Assembly (NCBI RefSeq): GCF_900312995.1
Contig: NZ_ONZI01000001.1
Coordinates: forward strand, 930,001-994,000
DNA length: 64,000 nt
Source: Kushneria phyllosphaerae
Lineage (GTDB): Bacteria; Pseudomonadota; Gammaproteobacteria; Pseudomonadales; Halomonadaceae
Direction: 5' to 3'
Under the pieces are notes generated by a model. That model was not told the DNA's origin and did not search any database. It saw nothing but the letters and a program-made list of their open reading frames with translations. Made by a program: the position numbers and the translations under genes. Below are positions 1 to 8,308 of this stretch, piece by piece; position 1 is the first letter of the stretch, and every line of letters starts with the position of its first letter.

Positions 1-839
1 GTGGCCGGGTGCTGGGCGGCGATCGCGATCAGCGGCGAGTTGGGCTGTTGCATGGCCTTGACCGCTTCCGGGTTGCCGTCAACGCTTGCCAGTTTCACGT
101 CATTGCCGGAGGACTGAATGGCGACCAGTGCGCCGAGTGAGCCCACGTCGTTGACGCTGAAGATGCCGGCGAGATCCGGATGGGCCTGCAGCAGGTTCTC
201 GGTCACGTTCATGGCGGTGGAGCGCTCCTGATGGCCGTTTTGCTTGTCGACCACCTTGATGCCGTCAAACTCGCCGAGCGCCTTTTCACACCCCTCAACG
301 CGCTGGAGGATCGGCACAACCGGGATACCGTCAAGAATGGCGATCTTGCCCTTGCCGCCGAGCTGTTCGCCCATGTAGTGACAGGCCTTGTAGCCGGCAT
401 CGAAGTTCTTTGAACCGACGAAGCCATCGATCGGGCCTTCGGCCTGGGCATCAACGGCCACGACCGGCACGCCGGCATCATGGGCAGACAGCACCGCCGA
501 CTGAATGCCGACCGAGTCGGTGGGGTTGAGCAGCAGGATATCGACGCCGCGTTGGAGCATGTCCTCGACATCGTTGATCTGCTTGGAGATGTCGTGGCGG
601 GCATCAGTGAACACGAGCTTCGCGCCCATGTCGTCGGCGGCTTCCTGCAGCGCGCGCTGCATGGTCACGAAATAGACGTTGTTGAGCTCCTGAAAGGACA
701 TGCCGATGACGAGCTCGTCGTCGGGCTTGTCATGGGCCTTGTCGGCGGCACTGGCCAGCGGAATTGTGGTGGCGGCCAGCAGCGTCGTGACAAGGGCGGC
801 GCCCAGAAGGCCTTTAGCGCTTGGAATCGTGATGGGCAT
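1..839 (-). CDS. Periplasmic sugar-binding protein, RbsB type (partial)
   Basis: Reading leftwards from an ATG at 839, the frame stays open to the window edge, so about 279 N-terminal residues are visible and the C-terminus is missing. A signal peptide (a Lys followed by LLGAALVTTLLAATTIPLASA) precedes a type-1 periplasmic-binding fold of the ribose/galactose family: ELVIGMSFQELNNVYF, then LLLNPTDSVG and VVAVDAQAEG, which match the usual substrate-binding blocks. It would deliver a sugar or sugar alcohol to an ABC importer lying outside the window. It is divergent from a pentulose kinase, which suggests a pentose or pentitol substrate (inference). An in-frame ATG at 860 is an alternative start; neither start has a strong ribosome site. 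Confidence 0.85.
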   Translation of the reverse strand, partial: MPITIPSAKGLLGAALVTTLLAATTIPLASAADKAHDKPDDELVIGMSFQELNNVYFVTMQRALQEAADDMGAKLVFTDARHDISKQINDVEDMLQRGVDILLLNPTDSVGIQSAVLSAHDAGVPVVAVDAQAEGPIDGFVGSKNFDAGYKACHYMGEQLGGKGKIAILDGIPVVPILQRVEGCEKALGEFDGIKVVDKQNGHQERSTAMNVTENLLQAHPDLAGIFSVNDVGSLGALVAIQSSGNDVKLASVDGNPEAVKAMQQPNSPLIAIAAQHPA

Positions 840-942
840 GGTGTTTTCCCGGCTGATCATGAAGGCATGGCACGCGCCATGGGCGATCAACAACGCTGGC
901 AGCGTCCCTTCATGTCACCGGTCCACCGGCTGGACGCATCAA

Positions 943-956
943 TGTTAACGTTGTCA
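943..956. promoter_or_regulatory. Candidate LacI-family operator
   Basis: TGTTAACGTTGTCA is an imperfect palindrome with a central CG-type step as seen in LacI-family operators. It lies in the 240-bp divergent region between the sugar-binding protein and the pentulose kinase. No LacI regulator gene is visible in the window, so this is only a suggestion. Confidence 0.3.
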
Positions 957-1079
957 TTTGGTATTTAGCGTCGTTTTGCGCGTACAGGCAATTCGCCTTT
1001 GGGTGATTGGACCAAGGTCTGCAGGGCAGGTGCTGTGGCAATGTGTCAGGGTAGCGCCACGCCATTATCAGGAGCCGTC

Positions 1080-2690
1080 ATGAGCGCCTATTACCTGGGA
1101 ATCGATGTGGGGTCGGCCAGCGTCAGGGCCGGCGTGTTCGATGCGCGCGGATGCTGTCTGGCACAGGCCGCCTGCGAGATTGCGCAGTACCGGCCACGTC
1201 CCGGATTTGTCGAGCAGTCCAGCGACAATATCTGGTCGCAGTGCGTGACTGCCGTGCGCGAGGCCGTGAGCAAGGCCGGCATTGATGGTGAGGCGGTGCG
1301 GGCGATCGGATTCGATGCCACCTGTTCGCTGGTGGCGCTGGGTGAGCAGGGCGCGCCGGTGTCGGTCTCCCCTGATAACGATGATGACCACAACATCGTC
1401 ATGTGGATGGACCATCGCGCCATTGAGGAAGCGCGCGAGATTGCGGCTACCGGCCACCCTTCGCTCAAGTACATCGGCGGGCAGGTCAGCCCGGAGCTGG
1501 AGCTGCCGAAGCTTTTATGGCTGTGTCGCCAGCGCCCGGATCAGTTCGAGCGTGCCGCGCTCTTTCTTGATCTGGCCGATTTCATGGTGGCGCGCGCCAT
1601 CGGTGATCTGGACGGTGCCCATGAGCCGGAGCGCAGTGTGTGCACGCAGGTGTGCAAGTGGCTTTATCTTGCCCACGAAGGTCGCTGGCCCGAGGACCTG
1701 CTCGAACGGCTCGGGCTCGATGAGCTGATGTCGCGCCCGGCCATGCAGGGCGAGATTCGCGCCCCGGGCTCTCGGGCCGGCACGCTCTCACCGGAGGCGG
1801 CCGAGGCGATGGGACTGTCGCCTGAAACCGTGGTTGCTACCGGGCTGATCGATGCCCACGCCGGAGCGCTGGGCATGCTGGGCGATGATCCGGAGGGTAG
1901 TCTGGCCGTGATCGCCGGAACGTCGGCCTGTCATATTGCCTTCTCGCATGATTCCTGTTTCGTGCCTGGGGTATGGGGGCCGTACTGGGGCGCGGTGCTG
2001 CCGGATGGCTGGATCAACGAGGGCGGGCAGAGTGCTGTCGGGGCGCTGATCGATCACGTGATTGCCGACAGTAGGGCGAGTGAGGCGCTGATGACTGCGG
2101 CAGACGCGGCCGAGATCAGCCATTTCGAGCTGCTCAATCGCCGGCTGGACGCACTGGAGGAGGAGAGCCGTGACGAGCTGACCCGGCATCTGCACGTGCT
2201 GGACTACCACCACGGCAATCGATCGCCGCTGGCGGATGCCTCGCTGACCGGGATGATCAGCGGACTGACGCTTGATCGTGATATCGACGGTCTGGCGGTG
2301 CGCTATCTCGCCACGCTGCAGGCCGTCTGCCTGGGCACGCGTCATATTGTCGAGACGCTCAACGCCAACGGCCATGCCATCAAGCGGCTGCGCCTGTGCG
2401 GCGGGGCGCTCAAGAACGCGCGCTGGCTGAAGGAGTTAAGCGATACCACCGGGCTTGCCATCGAGCTGCCCGAGGAGCGCGAGACGGTGCTGTTGGGTAG
2501 TGCGATGCTGGCCGCTACCGCCTGTGGTGATCACCCGGGGCTTCGCCAGGCGGCCGCGGCGATGAGCGCGACGGCCCGTACCATCCTGCCGGACATGACC
2601 CGGCAGAATTTTTTCGACGCCAAATACCGGGTCTATCGCCAGATGCACGCCGATCAGCTGCGCTATCGCGAGCTCATGAATACGCGCTGA
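1080..2690 (+). CDS. FGGY-family pentulose kinase (ribulokinase-like)
   Basis: 536 residues. The N-terminus YYLGIDVGSASVRAGVFDA is the ASKHA phosphate-1 motif of sugar kinases. MWMDHRA, GGQVSPELELPKLLWL and, in the C-terminal half, VIAGTSACH and LRLCGGALKNARWL are the FGGY substrate and adenosine blocks. The pattern fits the FGGY pentulose kinase subfamily (YpCarbK/FGGY type) better than glycerol kinase or xylulokinase. It should phosphorylate a ketopentose such as ribulose using ATP in the cytoplasm. The ATG at 1080 was chosen because AGGAG lies 6 bases upstream and the conserved motif begins directly after it; the frame extends further upstream to 999 without conserved sequence. The neighbouring divergent sugar-binding protein supports uptake and phosphorylation of the same sugar. 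Substrate identity is not settled by sequence. Confidence 0.85.
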   Translation: MSAYYLGIDVGSASVRAGVFDARGCCLAQAACEIAQYRPRPGFVEQSSDNIWSQCVTAVREAVSKAGIDGEAVRAIGFDATCSLVALGEQGAPVSVSPDNDDDHNIVMWMDHRAIEEAREIAATGHPSLKYIGGQVSPELELPKLLWLCRQRPDQFERAALFLDLADFMVARAIGDLDGAHEPERSVCTQVCKWLYLAHEGRWPEDLLERLGLDELMSRPAMQGEIRAPGSRAGTLSPEAAEAMGLSPETVVATGLIDAHAGALGMLGDDPEGSLAVIAGTSACHIAFSHDSCFVPGVWGPYWGAVLPDGWINEGGQSAVGALIDHVIADSRASEALMTAADAAEISHFELLNRRLDALEEESRDELTRHLHVLDYHHGNRSPLADASLTGMISGLTLDRDIDGLAVRYLATLQAVCLGTRHIVETLNANGHAIKRLRLCGGALKNARWLKELSDTTGLAIELPEERETVLLGSAMLAATACGDHPGLRQAAAAMSATARTILPDMTRQNFFDAKYRVYRQMHADQLRYRELMNTR

Positions 2691-2714
2691 TCAAAATGCT
2701 GACAAGGGCATCGG

Positions 2715-2740
2715 CGCGCCGTCAGGCGTCTGACGGCGCG
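2715..2740. terminator. Hairpin between convergent genes
   Basis: CGCGCCGTCAG and CTGACGGCGCG form a perfect 11-bp stem with a GCGT loop. It overlaps the stop codon of the leftward ABC ATPase gene and lies 25 bases after the rightward kinase gene. No T-run follows on either strand, so it may stop transcription weakly or only protect 3' ends. Confidence 0.4.
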
Positions 2741-3477
2741 TTGCCGGCCAGCACCTTGCGCAGAAAACTGCGGGTGCGCTCATCACGCGGGTTGGTGAAA
2801 AGCTCAGACGGCGGCGCCTGTTCGACGATGCGACCGCCCTCCATGAACACGACCTGATCGGCCACTTCACGGGCAAACTGCATTTCGTGGGTGACCACGA
2901 TCATGGTCTGCTGCTCGGCGGCGAGCTGTTTCATCAGGGCCAGTACTTCCTCGACCCACTCCGGGTCCAGCGCCGAGGTCGGCTCGTCAAATAAAATGAC
3001 CTCGGCCTTCGCCGCCATGGCGCGGCCGATGCCGATGCGCTGCTGCTGTCCGCCGGAGAGCGCCGCCGGGTAAGCGTCGGCCTTGTCGGCCAGTCCAATG
3101 CGCTCGAGGATCTCGCGGGCGCGGGCATGCGCCTCACGCTTTGAAAGCCCTTCGACCACGATCATGCGCTCGGCAATATTTTCCAGCGCCGTCTTGTGCG
3201 CAAACAGCGCATAGTTTTGAAACACGAAGGCCGTGCGCCGGCGCAGACCGAGGATGTCGTCGCTGGTGGCGCGGGCGGCGTCCACGCTCAGATCGCCGAC
3301 GGTCAGCTGCCCGGCATCGGGGCGCTCGAGGAAGTTAACGCAGCGCAGCAGGGTCGACTTGCCGGTGCCGGACGGGCCGATGACCACGATGATTTCGCCA
3401 CGCGCAAGCGACAGGTCGATCCCGTCGAGCACGGTATGCTCGCCAAAGCGTTTGGTGATGCCCTTGAGTGCAATCAT
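2722..3477 (-). CDS. Polar amino acid ABC transporter, ATP-binding protein
   Basis: 251 residues, the usual size for HisP/GlnQ-type ATPases. Visible motifs in order: Walker A GPSGTGKST near residue 34, Q-loop in FVFQNYALFAH, ABC signature LSGGQQQRIGIGRAMA, Walker B VILFDEPTSALDPE and the H-loop VVTHEM. It energises import of an amino acid across the inner membrane. The start ATG overlaps the stop of the upstream permease by four bases (ATGA), so the two are translationally coupled. Family resemblance is to the cystine/histidine/glutamine ATPases; the exact substrate cannot be read from this subunit. Confidence 0.92.
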   Translation of the reverse strand: MIALKGITKRFGEHTVLDGIDLSLARGEIIVVIGPSGTGKSTLLRCVNFLERPDAGQLTVGDLSVDAARATSDDILGLRRRTAFVFQNYALFAHKTALENIAERMIVVEGLSKREAHARAREILERIGLADKADAYPAALSGGQQQRIGIGRAMAAKAEVILFDEPTSALDPEWVEEVLALMKQLAAEQQTMIVVTHEMQFAREVADQVVFMEGGRIVEQAPPSELFTNPRDERTRSFLRKVLAGNAPSDA

Positions 3478-4148
3478 CGCTGGTAGGCCCGGTTAAGACG
3501 TTTTTCCAGCCGCTTCTGACACCAGGACAGCGCCTCGACAATGATCCAGTAGATCAACGCCACGACCAGGAAGGCCTCGAAGTAGAGAAAGCTGCTGGCG
3601 GCTTCCTTCTGCGTGGCGCCCATCAGCTCGGTCACGCCCAGCGTAAATGCCAGCGACGTCGACTTGATCATGTCGATGAAGTAGTTCATCAGCGTGGGTG
3701 TGGCCACGCGCGTGGCCTGAGGCAGAATGATGCGGCGCATGGTCTGGGCATTGGTCATGCCGATCGACTGGGCCGCCTCGGTCTGGCTGCGATCAATGCC
3801 GGTGATGGCGGCGCGAATTGACTCGGCCATGTAGGCCGAAAAATGCAGTGTCAGCCCCATGATGGTCGCCGTGACGCCGTTGATGGAGACCAGGAAGGAG
3901 AGAAACTGCGGTAACCCGTAATAGAACAAAAAGAGCTGTACCAGCAGCGGGGTGCCGCGGAAAAACGAGATAAAAAGCTGTGCGGCCTGATTGAGCACCG
4001 GCAGGCGCGAGACGCGAATGACGGCCAGTCCACAGGACAGTATCAGGGCACAGACCATGCCCGCGGCGGCCATGCCCAGCGTCAGCGGAAGATAGCCCAG
4101 CAGGACGGGCACCAGCCCGACCATGTAATCAAGGTTGAGTGCTTGCAT
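3474..4148 (-). CDS. Polar amino acid ABC transporter, permease
   Basis: 224 residues with about five hydrophobic helices and the His/Glu/Gln/Arg/opine permease signature: the N-terminal block FFRGTPLLVQLFLFYYGLPQ and the EAA-type cytoplasmic loop TEAAQSIGMTNAQTMRRI. It forms the membrane channel for the import system whose binding protein lies upstream and ATPase downstream. A terminator-like hairpin separates it from the binding-protein gene, so it is probably expressed at a lower level by read-through. Similar to YecS/TcyB-like cystine permeases, but the substrate is not proven. Confidence 0.9.
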   Translation of the reverse strand: MQALNLDYMVGLVPVLLGYLPLTLGMAAAGMVCALILSCGLAVIRVSRLPVLNQAAQLFISFFRGTPLLVQLFLFYYGLPQFLSFLVSINGVTATIMGLTLHFSAYMAESIRAAITGIDRSQTEAAQSIGMTNAQTMRRIILPQATRVATPTLMNYFIDMIKSTSLAFTLGVTELMGATQKEAASSFLYFEAFLVVALIYWIIVEALSWCQKRLEKRLNRAYQR

Positions 4149-4205
4149 GGCGATGCGCTTTAAAACGAGCGGCCCGCGTCAACAGTGTGCGCGCCACCCT
4201 GGGGT

Positions 4206-4236
4206 GAAAAACAAAATGCCCCGGACATGCCGGGGC
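4206..4236 (-). terminator. Attenuating terminator between binding protein and permease
   Basis: On the minus strand GCCCCGG and CCGGGGC pair around a five-base CATGT loop and are followed by ATTTTGTTTTT. The element sits 24 bases after the stop of the binding-protein gene and before the permease gene of the same operon. This is the common arrangement that keeps the binding protein in excess. Confidence 0.75.
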
Positions 4237-4259
4237 CATTGGGTTGAGCATAGCGCCGA

Positions 4260-5072
4260 TCAGGTGGTGCTGCCGGTCTTTTCCGACCCTTCAGTCTGCG
4301 GGGCTTCGGTGATGTCGCTGTTGAACCATTTCTCGGAAATTGCCTTGAGCTCGCCGTTGTCACGCAGGGTCTCGAGCGCCTTGTTCACGCGGTCGCGCTG
4401 GGCAATGCCCTTGTCATCGTTGCGAAACGGCAGGGCGTTTTCAATCTTCGAGAAGGGCTGGCCGGCAAGCTGCAGGGGCAGCGGCTTGTCCTTGATCACC
4501 TGGGCGGCGCTGGTGCGATCCATGACGAAGGCATCGGCGCGGCCCAGCGCCACGTCCTGCTCGATGTTGGACTCATAGGTCTTGAGGTTGATCTCATCGG
4601 CGTAGGGCAGCTCCTTGAGCAGGGTCTCGTAGTTCGAGCCCAGGTTCATGATCACTGTCTTGCCCTTGAGATCCTCGACGCCGTGAATGTCGTTATTGCC
4701 CTTTTTGACCACCACCTGCGCACCGTCATAGACGTAGGGCTCGGAGAAGGCGTATTTGGCCTGACGCTCCGGTGTGATGGTGATCTGATTGGCGATGGTA
4801 TCGATACGGCCGGAGTCCAGCATGCCGGCCAGGCCCGAGAAGCTGGCGGTGACGAACTTGATGTCATCACCGGTCTGCTGGCCGATGGCGTTGAGCACGT
4901 CCACTTCAAAGCCCTGAAGCTTGTCATGATCCACGAAGGTAAAGGGATAGTAGCCGCCGGACATGCCCACACGCAGGGTGTCGGCCTGAGCAGCTGTCGC
5001 GGCGCCCAGCAGGGTCGTCAGCCCCAGTGAGGTAATGGCAAGCGTTCTGGCCAGTGTTTTAAACGCTGTCAT
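4260..5072 (-). CDS. Amino acid ABC transporter substrate-binding protein (cystine-type)
   Basis: 270 residues beginning with a signal peptide (LGLTTLLGAATAAQA, cleavage expected after AQA), so periplasmic. The mature part is a type-2 solute-binding protein: LRVGMSGGYYPFTF, LQGFEVDVLNAIGQQ, INQ-like NQITITPERQ, SEPYVYDGAQVVVKKG, DAFVMDRTSA and ISEKWFNSD. These blocks resemble FliY/TcyA cystine-binding proteins, so an L-cystine-like substrate is a reasonable guess, but glutamine- or histidine-like substrates are possible. The ATG at 5072 was chosen because AAAGGAG lies eight bases upstream and it is followed directly by the signal peptide; the frame runs 20 codons further upstream without conservation. 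First gene of a three-gene import operon. Confidence 0.88.
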   Translation of the reverse strand: MTAFKTLARTLAITSLGLTTLLGAATAAQADTLRVGMSGGYYPFTFVDHDKLQGFEVDVLNAIGQQTGDDIKFVTASFSGLAGMLDSGRIDTIANQITITPERQAKYAFSEPYVYDGAQVVVKKGNNDIHGVEDLKGKTVIMNLGSNYETLLKELPYADEINLKTYESNIEQDVALGRADAFVMDRTSAAQVIKDKPLPLQLAGQPFSKIENALPFRNDDKGIAQRDRVNKALETLRDNGELKAISEKWFNSDITEAPQTEGSEKTGSTT

Positions 5073-5258
5073 GTGATGCTCCTTTAAAAGCGAATGCGCC
5101 TTCGGGCGCCGAATACGCGTAGCGTACCGCAACCTTCCTTAAAGGAATAAGAAAAAGTTTTTATATGCGAAGGGGTTTTTAACTATGGTGCAGGCGTCTG
5201 CCGCGCTCGGGCGGCAGCGTCCGGACAGGGCCGGTAGCGGTAAAGGAACGCTTGCGCC

Positions 5259-5786
5259 TTAAAACGAGGCCAGGCTGGGGTCGGCTTCGTTGTCGAGCTG
5301 GTTGGCCAGCACCATCTCGATGAAATCCGCGATGATGTCCTGCACCTTGTCCTGAGTGAGATCGCCACACGAAATCCAGGATTCGCCCTGCTCTTCATGG
5401 CGGTGATGTCGCATGAAACTTCGGTCAATGCGCAGGCCGTCATGATCGGCGTCATGGCTGATGCGTAGATGATTGAAGTTGGTAAAGCCTCGTTTCATCG
5501 TGACGTGCTGCACCGGCAGCAGATGAAACTCGACGGCCTCGATCTCGCGGAAGTTCGACTCGTTCTCACAGTGCACGTGAATCTCGCTGGCGTAGTGATT
5601 GCCGGCAGCGATATCGCGCGCCCACTCCATGGCAGGGATCAGAATGCTCTGGGCAATCTCGTCAAAGCCTGCCGGCTCTTCAGGGTCAGCATCATTGGCC
5701 TGTTCCTGGACGGATTGAGGACGCAGGGAATTCTGGCTGCTGACCTGCTGCTGATAGTGTTTGAATACACGGTTCAGGTCTTTCAT
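5259..5786 (-). CDS. Hypothetical protein
   Basis: 175 residues, no signal peptide or membrane segment. I do not recognise the family. It is acidic at the N-terminus (DADPEEPAGFDE), rich in His and Asp in the centre (ISHDADHDGLRI, RHHRHEEQ), and ends with an amphipathic helix (VQDIIADFIEMVLANQL). An AGAGGA ribosome site precedes the ATG at 5786. Base and codon use match the neighbouring genes, so it is a real coding region. It stands alone between the amino acid transporter operon and a divergent hydrolase gene, giving no functional hint. Confidence 0.7.
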   Translation of the reverse strand: MKDLNRVFKHYQQQVSSQNSLRPQSVQEQANDADPEEPAGFDEIAQSILIPAMEWARDIAAGNHYASEIHVHCENESNFREIEAVEFHLLPVQHVTMKRGFTNFNHLRISHDADHDGLRIDRSFMRHHRHEEQGESWISCGDLTQDKVQDIIADFIEMVLANQLDNEADPSLASF

Positions 5787-6113
5787 GTTCCTCTGCCTTC
5801 AGTGCACCGCGCAGGCGGTTCGGATGTCTGATCAGGAAGTGAGGGGAGATGCCGGGGTCAAACGAGTCAAGACGTATGGAAAGGGTACTGATAGCCCCTT
5901 TCATGGCGTAGGGCGCCATGGCGCAAGGAGACGTTCAGGCATTGATATCACGCTTTGAAACGAGAGGCTACCTTCAATATCCCTGCTGTTCCTTAACCCA
6001 GGTTATCAACCTGTGCAGTCTTTAAAAACAATAAAGCGTTGCGAACCAGAGAGATGGCGGAAACATGGCGGCATGTCAGGTCATTGCTATATCACTTCAT
6101 GAAGGAGAGCTGC
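5787..6113. other. Intergenic region between divergent genes
   Basis: 327 bases separating the hypothetical gene at 5259-5786 from the hydrolase at 6114. It presumably holds both promoters. I see no convincing operator, hairpin with T-run or small gene in it. Confidence 0.5.
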
Positions 6114-6956
6114 ATGAAACTATTGCGCTTCGGGCCGAAGGGCCTCGAAAAACCGGGTCTGGTCGCCGCGGATGGTAGCCTGCGGGATCTGTCCGGTCAC
6201 GTGGACGACATCGCCGGTGACGCACTCTTGCCCGACCAGCTCGCCAGCCTCTCACGGCTGGACGTCGATGCCCTGCCGATCGTGGCATCAAACGCGCGCA
6301 TTGGCCCCTGCGTGGGCAGGGTCGGCAAGTTCATCTGTATCGGCCTGAACTACGCCGATCACGCCGCCGAAACCGGGTCCGAGCTGCCGGCGGAGCCTGT
6401 AGTGTTCAACAAGTGGACCAGTGCGATCTGCGGGCCCAATGATGACATCGAGATTCCCCGTGATTCTCGCAGCACCGACTGGGAGGTCGAGCTTGGCGTC
6501 GTGATTGGCACACCGGGGCGCTACATTGATCAGGCCGATGCCATGAGTCACGTGGCCGGCTACTGCGTCATCAACGACATCTCCGAGCGTGAATTTCAGC
6601 TCGAGCGCAGCGGGACGTGGGACAAGGGCAAGGGCTGCGATACCTTCGGCCCGCTGGGCCCCTGGCTGGTGACGGCCGATGAGATTAAAGACCCGGGCAA
6701 TCTTGCCATGTGGCTGGAAGTGGATGGGCACCGCTATCAGAACGGCTCGACCAGCACCATGGTCTTCGGCGTCGCTCATCTGGTGGCGTATCTCAGTCGT
6801 TTCATGAGCCTGCAGGCCGGTGACGTCATCTCGACCGGCACCCCGCCGGGAGTGGGCATGGGACAAAACCCAAAGGTCTATCTGCGTCCCGGCCAGACCA
6901 TGCGCCTGGGCATCGAGGGGCTTGGCGAGCAGTTTCAGCGCACCGTGCAGGCCTGA
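6114..6956 (+). CDS. Fumarylacetoacetate hydrolase family protein
   Basis: 280 residues, matching the COG0179 family. The C-terminal catalytic domain is clear: GKFICIGLNYADHAAETG, then VFNKWTSAICGPNDDI, the metal-binding stretch DWEVELGVVIG (acidic ligands), VINDISEREFQLE, KGCDTFGPLGPW and STGTPPGVGMG. Members hydrolyse or hydrate 2-oxo acid derivatives (2,4-diketo-3-deoxy-L-fuconate, acylpyruvates, ureidoglycolate). The close spacing of motifs resembles the sugar-acid branch, but the substrate is not decided. The ATG at 6114 has AAGGAG eight bases upstream; the reading frame continues upstream without conserved sequence. No operon partner is evident. Confidence 0.85.
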   Translation: MKLLRFGPKGLEKPGLVAADGSLRDLSGHVDDIAGDALLPDQLASLSRLDVDALPIVASNARIGPCVGRVGKFICIGLNYADHAAETGSELPAEPVVFNKWTSAICGPNDDIEIPRDSRSTDWEVELGVVIGTPGRYIDQADAMSHVAGYCVINDISEREFQLERSGTWDKGKGCDTFGPLGPWLVTADEIKDPGNLAMWLEVDGHRYQNGSTSTMVFGVAHLVAYLSRFMSLQAGDVISTGTPPGVGMGQNPKVYLRPGQTMRLGIEGLGEQFQRTVQA

Positions 6957-7012
6957 TCAAACGCGTTGAACGTTACTGGACTGAACAGAGCGCTCTTTTG
7001 ACAGGAGCGTTC

Positions 7013-7888
7013 TTATGACCAGTCGTACTCAAGCCAGTGCTTGAGCTGCTCATCAAATGCGCCGCTTTCCCTGAGCTGGTGCAGCCATTGATCGACAAAG
7101 AGCTTGAGATCCATGTCCCTTGGCAGCAGAACGGCCTTTTCGGAGAAATTGAACGGCTGGTCGGGGTGAATGGCGCACAGCTCGGGATGGAGATTGGCCT
7201 GCAGGCGCGTCTCGATGGCATCGGTCATCATCAGGTCTGCTTTGCCCTGCACAATCTGGTCGAAGATGGTGACGTTGTCCGGATGGTCGACAATCGTGGC
7301 CTTGTTCAGGTGCTCACGCGCAAACCGCTCGTTGGTGCCACCAGGATTGACGATGACCCGCACGCCGGGCTGGTCGATCTGCTCAAGCGTTTGATAGTCG
7401 TTTTGGTGATCACACAGGGCAATGGGCGTTTTGCCATCGCGCTGGTAGGGCGCCGAGAACCAGGCTGTCTTTTGGCGATCAAGATTGACCGAAATACCGC
7501 TCATGGCGATGTCAAAGCGATGGTTTTGATAGTCCTGCATCAGGGTGGGCCAGCTGGTCGGTACCAGCTCGAGCTTCACACCCAGCGCTCGGGCCAGGTC
7601 GGCGGCCAGGTCCGGATCAAGGCCGATAAAGCGGTTGTCACCAGTGCGATAGCTGAAGGGCTTGTAGTCGCCGGTGGTACCGACCTTGAGCGTACCGCGC
7701 TCGATGATCTGATCCAGTGCGGAGGACTCGGGCGCGTTGGCGGCTTCGGCATGCGGGGCCAGGCAGACACCCAGCATCAGGGCCAGCGCCGCAACCCATA
7801 AAATGGTGGCCACCAGCGCTGAAGAGAGACGACGCTCCGGCAGGGTGCGGGCATGGGTACGCAGCAGTCGAACCATGAAATGTTCCAT
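7013..7888 (-). CDS. pheC: Cyclohexadienyl dehydratase, PheC type
   Basis: 291 residues with an N-terminal signal peptide (VATILWVAALALMLGVCLAP, cleavage expected near AEA) and a periplasmic-binding fold. GTLKVGTTGDYKPFSYRTG, VPTSWPTLMQDYQ, RFDIAMSGISVNLDRQ, NPGGTNERFAREHL and ADLMMTDAIETRLQ match the periplasmic cyclohexadienyl dehydratase of Pseudomonas (as I recall it), which converts prephenate or arogenate to phenylpyruvate or phenylalanine outside the cytoplasm. An alternative is an ordinary amino acid binding protein, but the TDAIE and NPGGTNE blocks favour PheC. The ATG at 7888 is preferred over 7876; the open frame extends to 8020 without support. Confidence 0.8.
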   Translation of the reverse strand: MEHFMVRLLRTHARTLPERRLSSALVATILWVAALALMLGVCLAPHAEAANAPESSALDQIIERGTLKVGTTGDYKPFSYRTGDNRFIGLDPDLAADLARALGVKLELVPTSWPTLMQDYQNHRFDIAMSGISVNLDRQKTAWFSAPYQRDGKTPIALCDHQNDYQTLEQIDQPGVRVIVNPGGTNERFAREHLNKATIVDHPDNVTIFDQIVQGKADLMMTDAIETRLQANLHPELCAIHPDQPFNFSEKAVLLPRDMDLKLFVDQWLHQLRESGAFDEQLKHWLEYDWS

Positions 7889-8084
7889 TGCAGAGGATAT
7901 CCGGCCACAAATACCGGACAGGCAGTGTGTTATGAGACACCAGAACGTATGTCGCCGCGGGAGGGTACGCTGATTGTGCCCTGATGGCGACCCTGCCTGG
8001 GCCAAAGGCGAATGCCTCACTGATTACCGTGTTCAAGCGATGTATTGCCGTGTTCAAGGTCGGTGACGGGCGCGGGCGAGCGTT

Positions 8085-8246
8085 ATGTCGCGACGGTTTT
8101 ACCCGGATTCCTCGGTCGGTGACCTGTCCGTGTATCCACAGGCATCCATCTACAACAGGAGAGGCGCCATACAGGAATTTGATATCTCACAGTGTTTGCC
8201 GAAGGACTATGAAGAGGCTGCCCTGATGCGCTATCTCAATCGTTGA
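8085..8246 (+). CDS. Possible small protein (53 aa)
   Basis: An ATG at 8085 opens 53 codons ending at TGA 8246, 22 bases before a strong terminator whose T-run suits plus-strand transcription. The product is hydrophilic: SVYPQASIYNRRGAIQEF, then DISQCLPKDYEEAALMRYL. The C-terminal half looks protein-like, with an amphipathic helix, but no family is recognised and the ribosome site is weak. It could be a real small gene or a remnant of a longer one. Confidence 0.3.
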   Translation: MSRRFYPDSSVGDLSVYPQASIYNRRGAIQEFDISQCLPKDYEEAALMRYLNR

Positions 8247-8268
8247 GTCCTTCCGGGACGTTCAAACG

Positions 8269-8304
8269 AAAAGGCCGCCCTTCGCTGTTGCAGGGCGGCC
8301 TTTT
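8269..8304. terminator. Bidirectional rho-independent terminator
   Basis: AAAAGGCCGCCCT pairs perfectly with AGGGCGGCCTTTT (13 bp) around a ten-base loop, with A/T runs at both ends. It lies five bases beyond the stop of the leftward GH3 gene. Confidence 0.85.
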
Positions 8305-8308
8305 CGAT

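Larger units (their letters stand above)
7889..8308. other. Intergenic region with possible small gene and terminator
   Basis: 420 bases between pheC and the GH3 gene, both leftward. It carries a bidirectional terminator (8269-8304) and a possible 53-residue frame on the plus strand (8085-8246), listed separately. The pheC promoter should lie in its left part. Confidence 0.5.

Noticed and set aside
5195-5225. Small GC-rich inverted repeat after the hypothetical gene at 5259
   Set aside because: Arms are short and imperfectly placed and no T-run follows on the minus strand.
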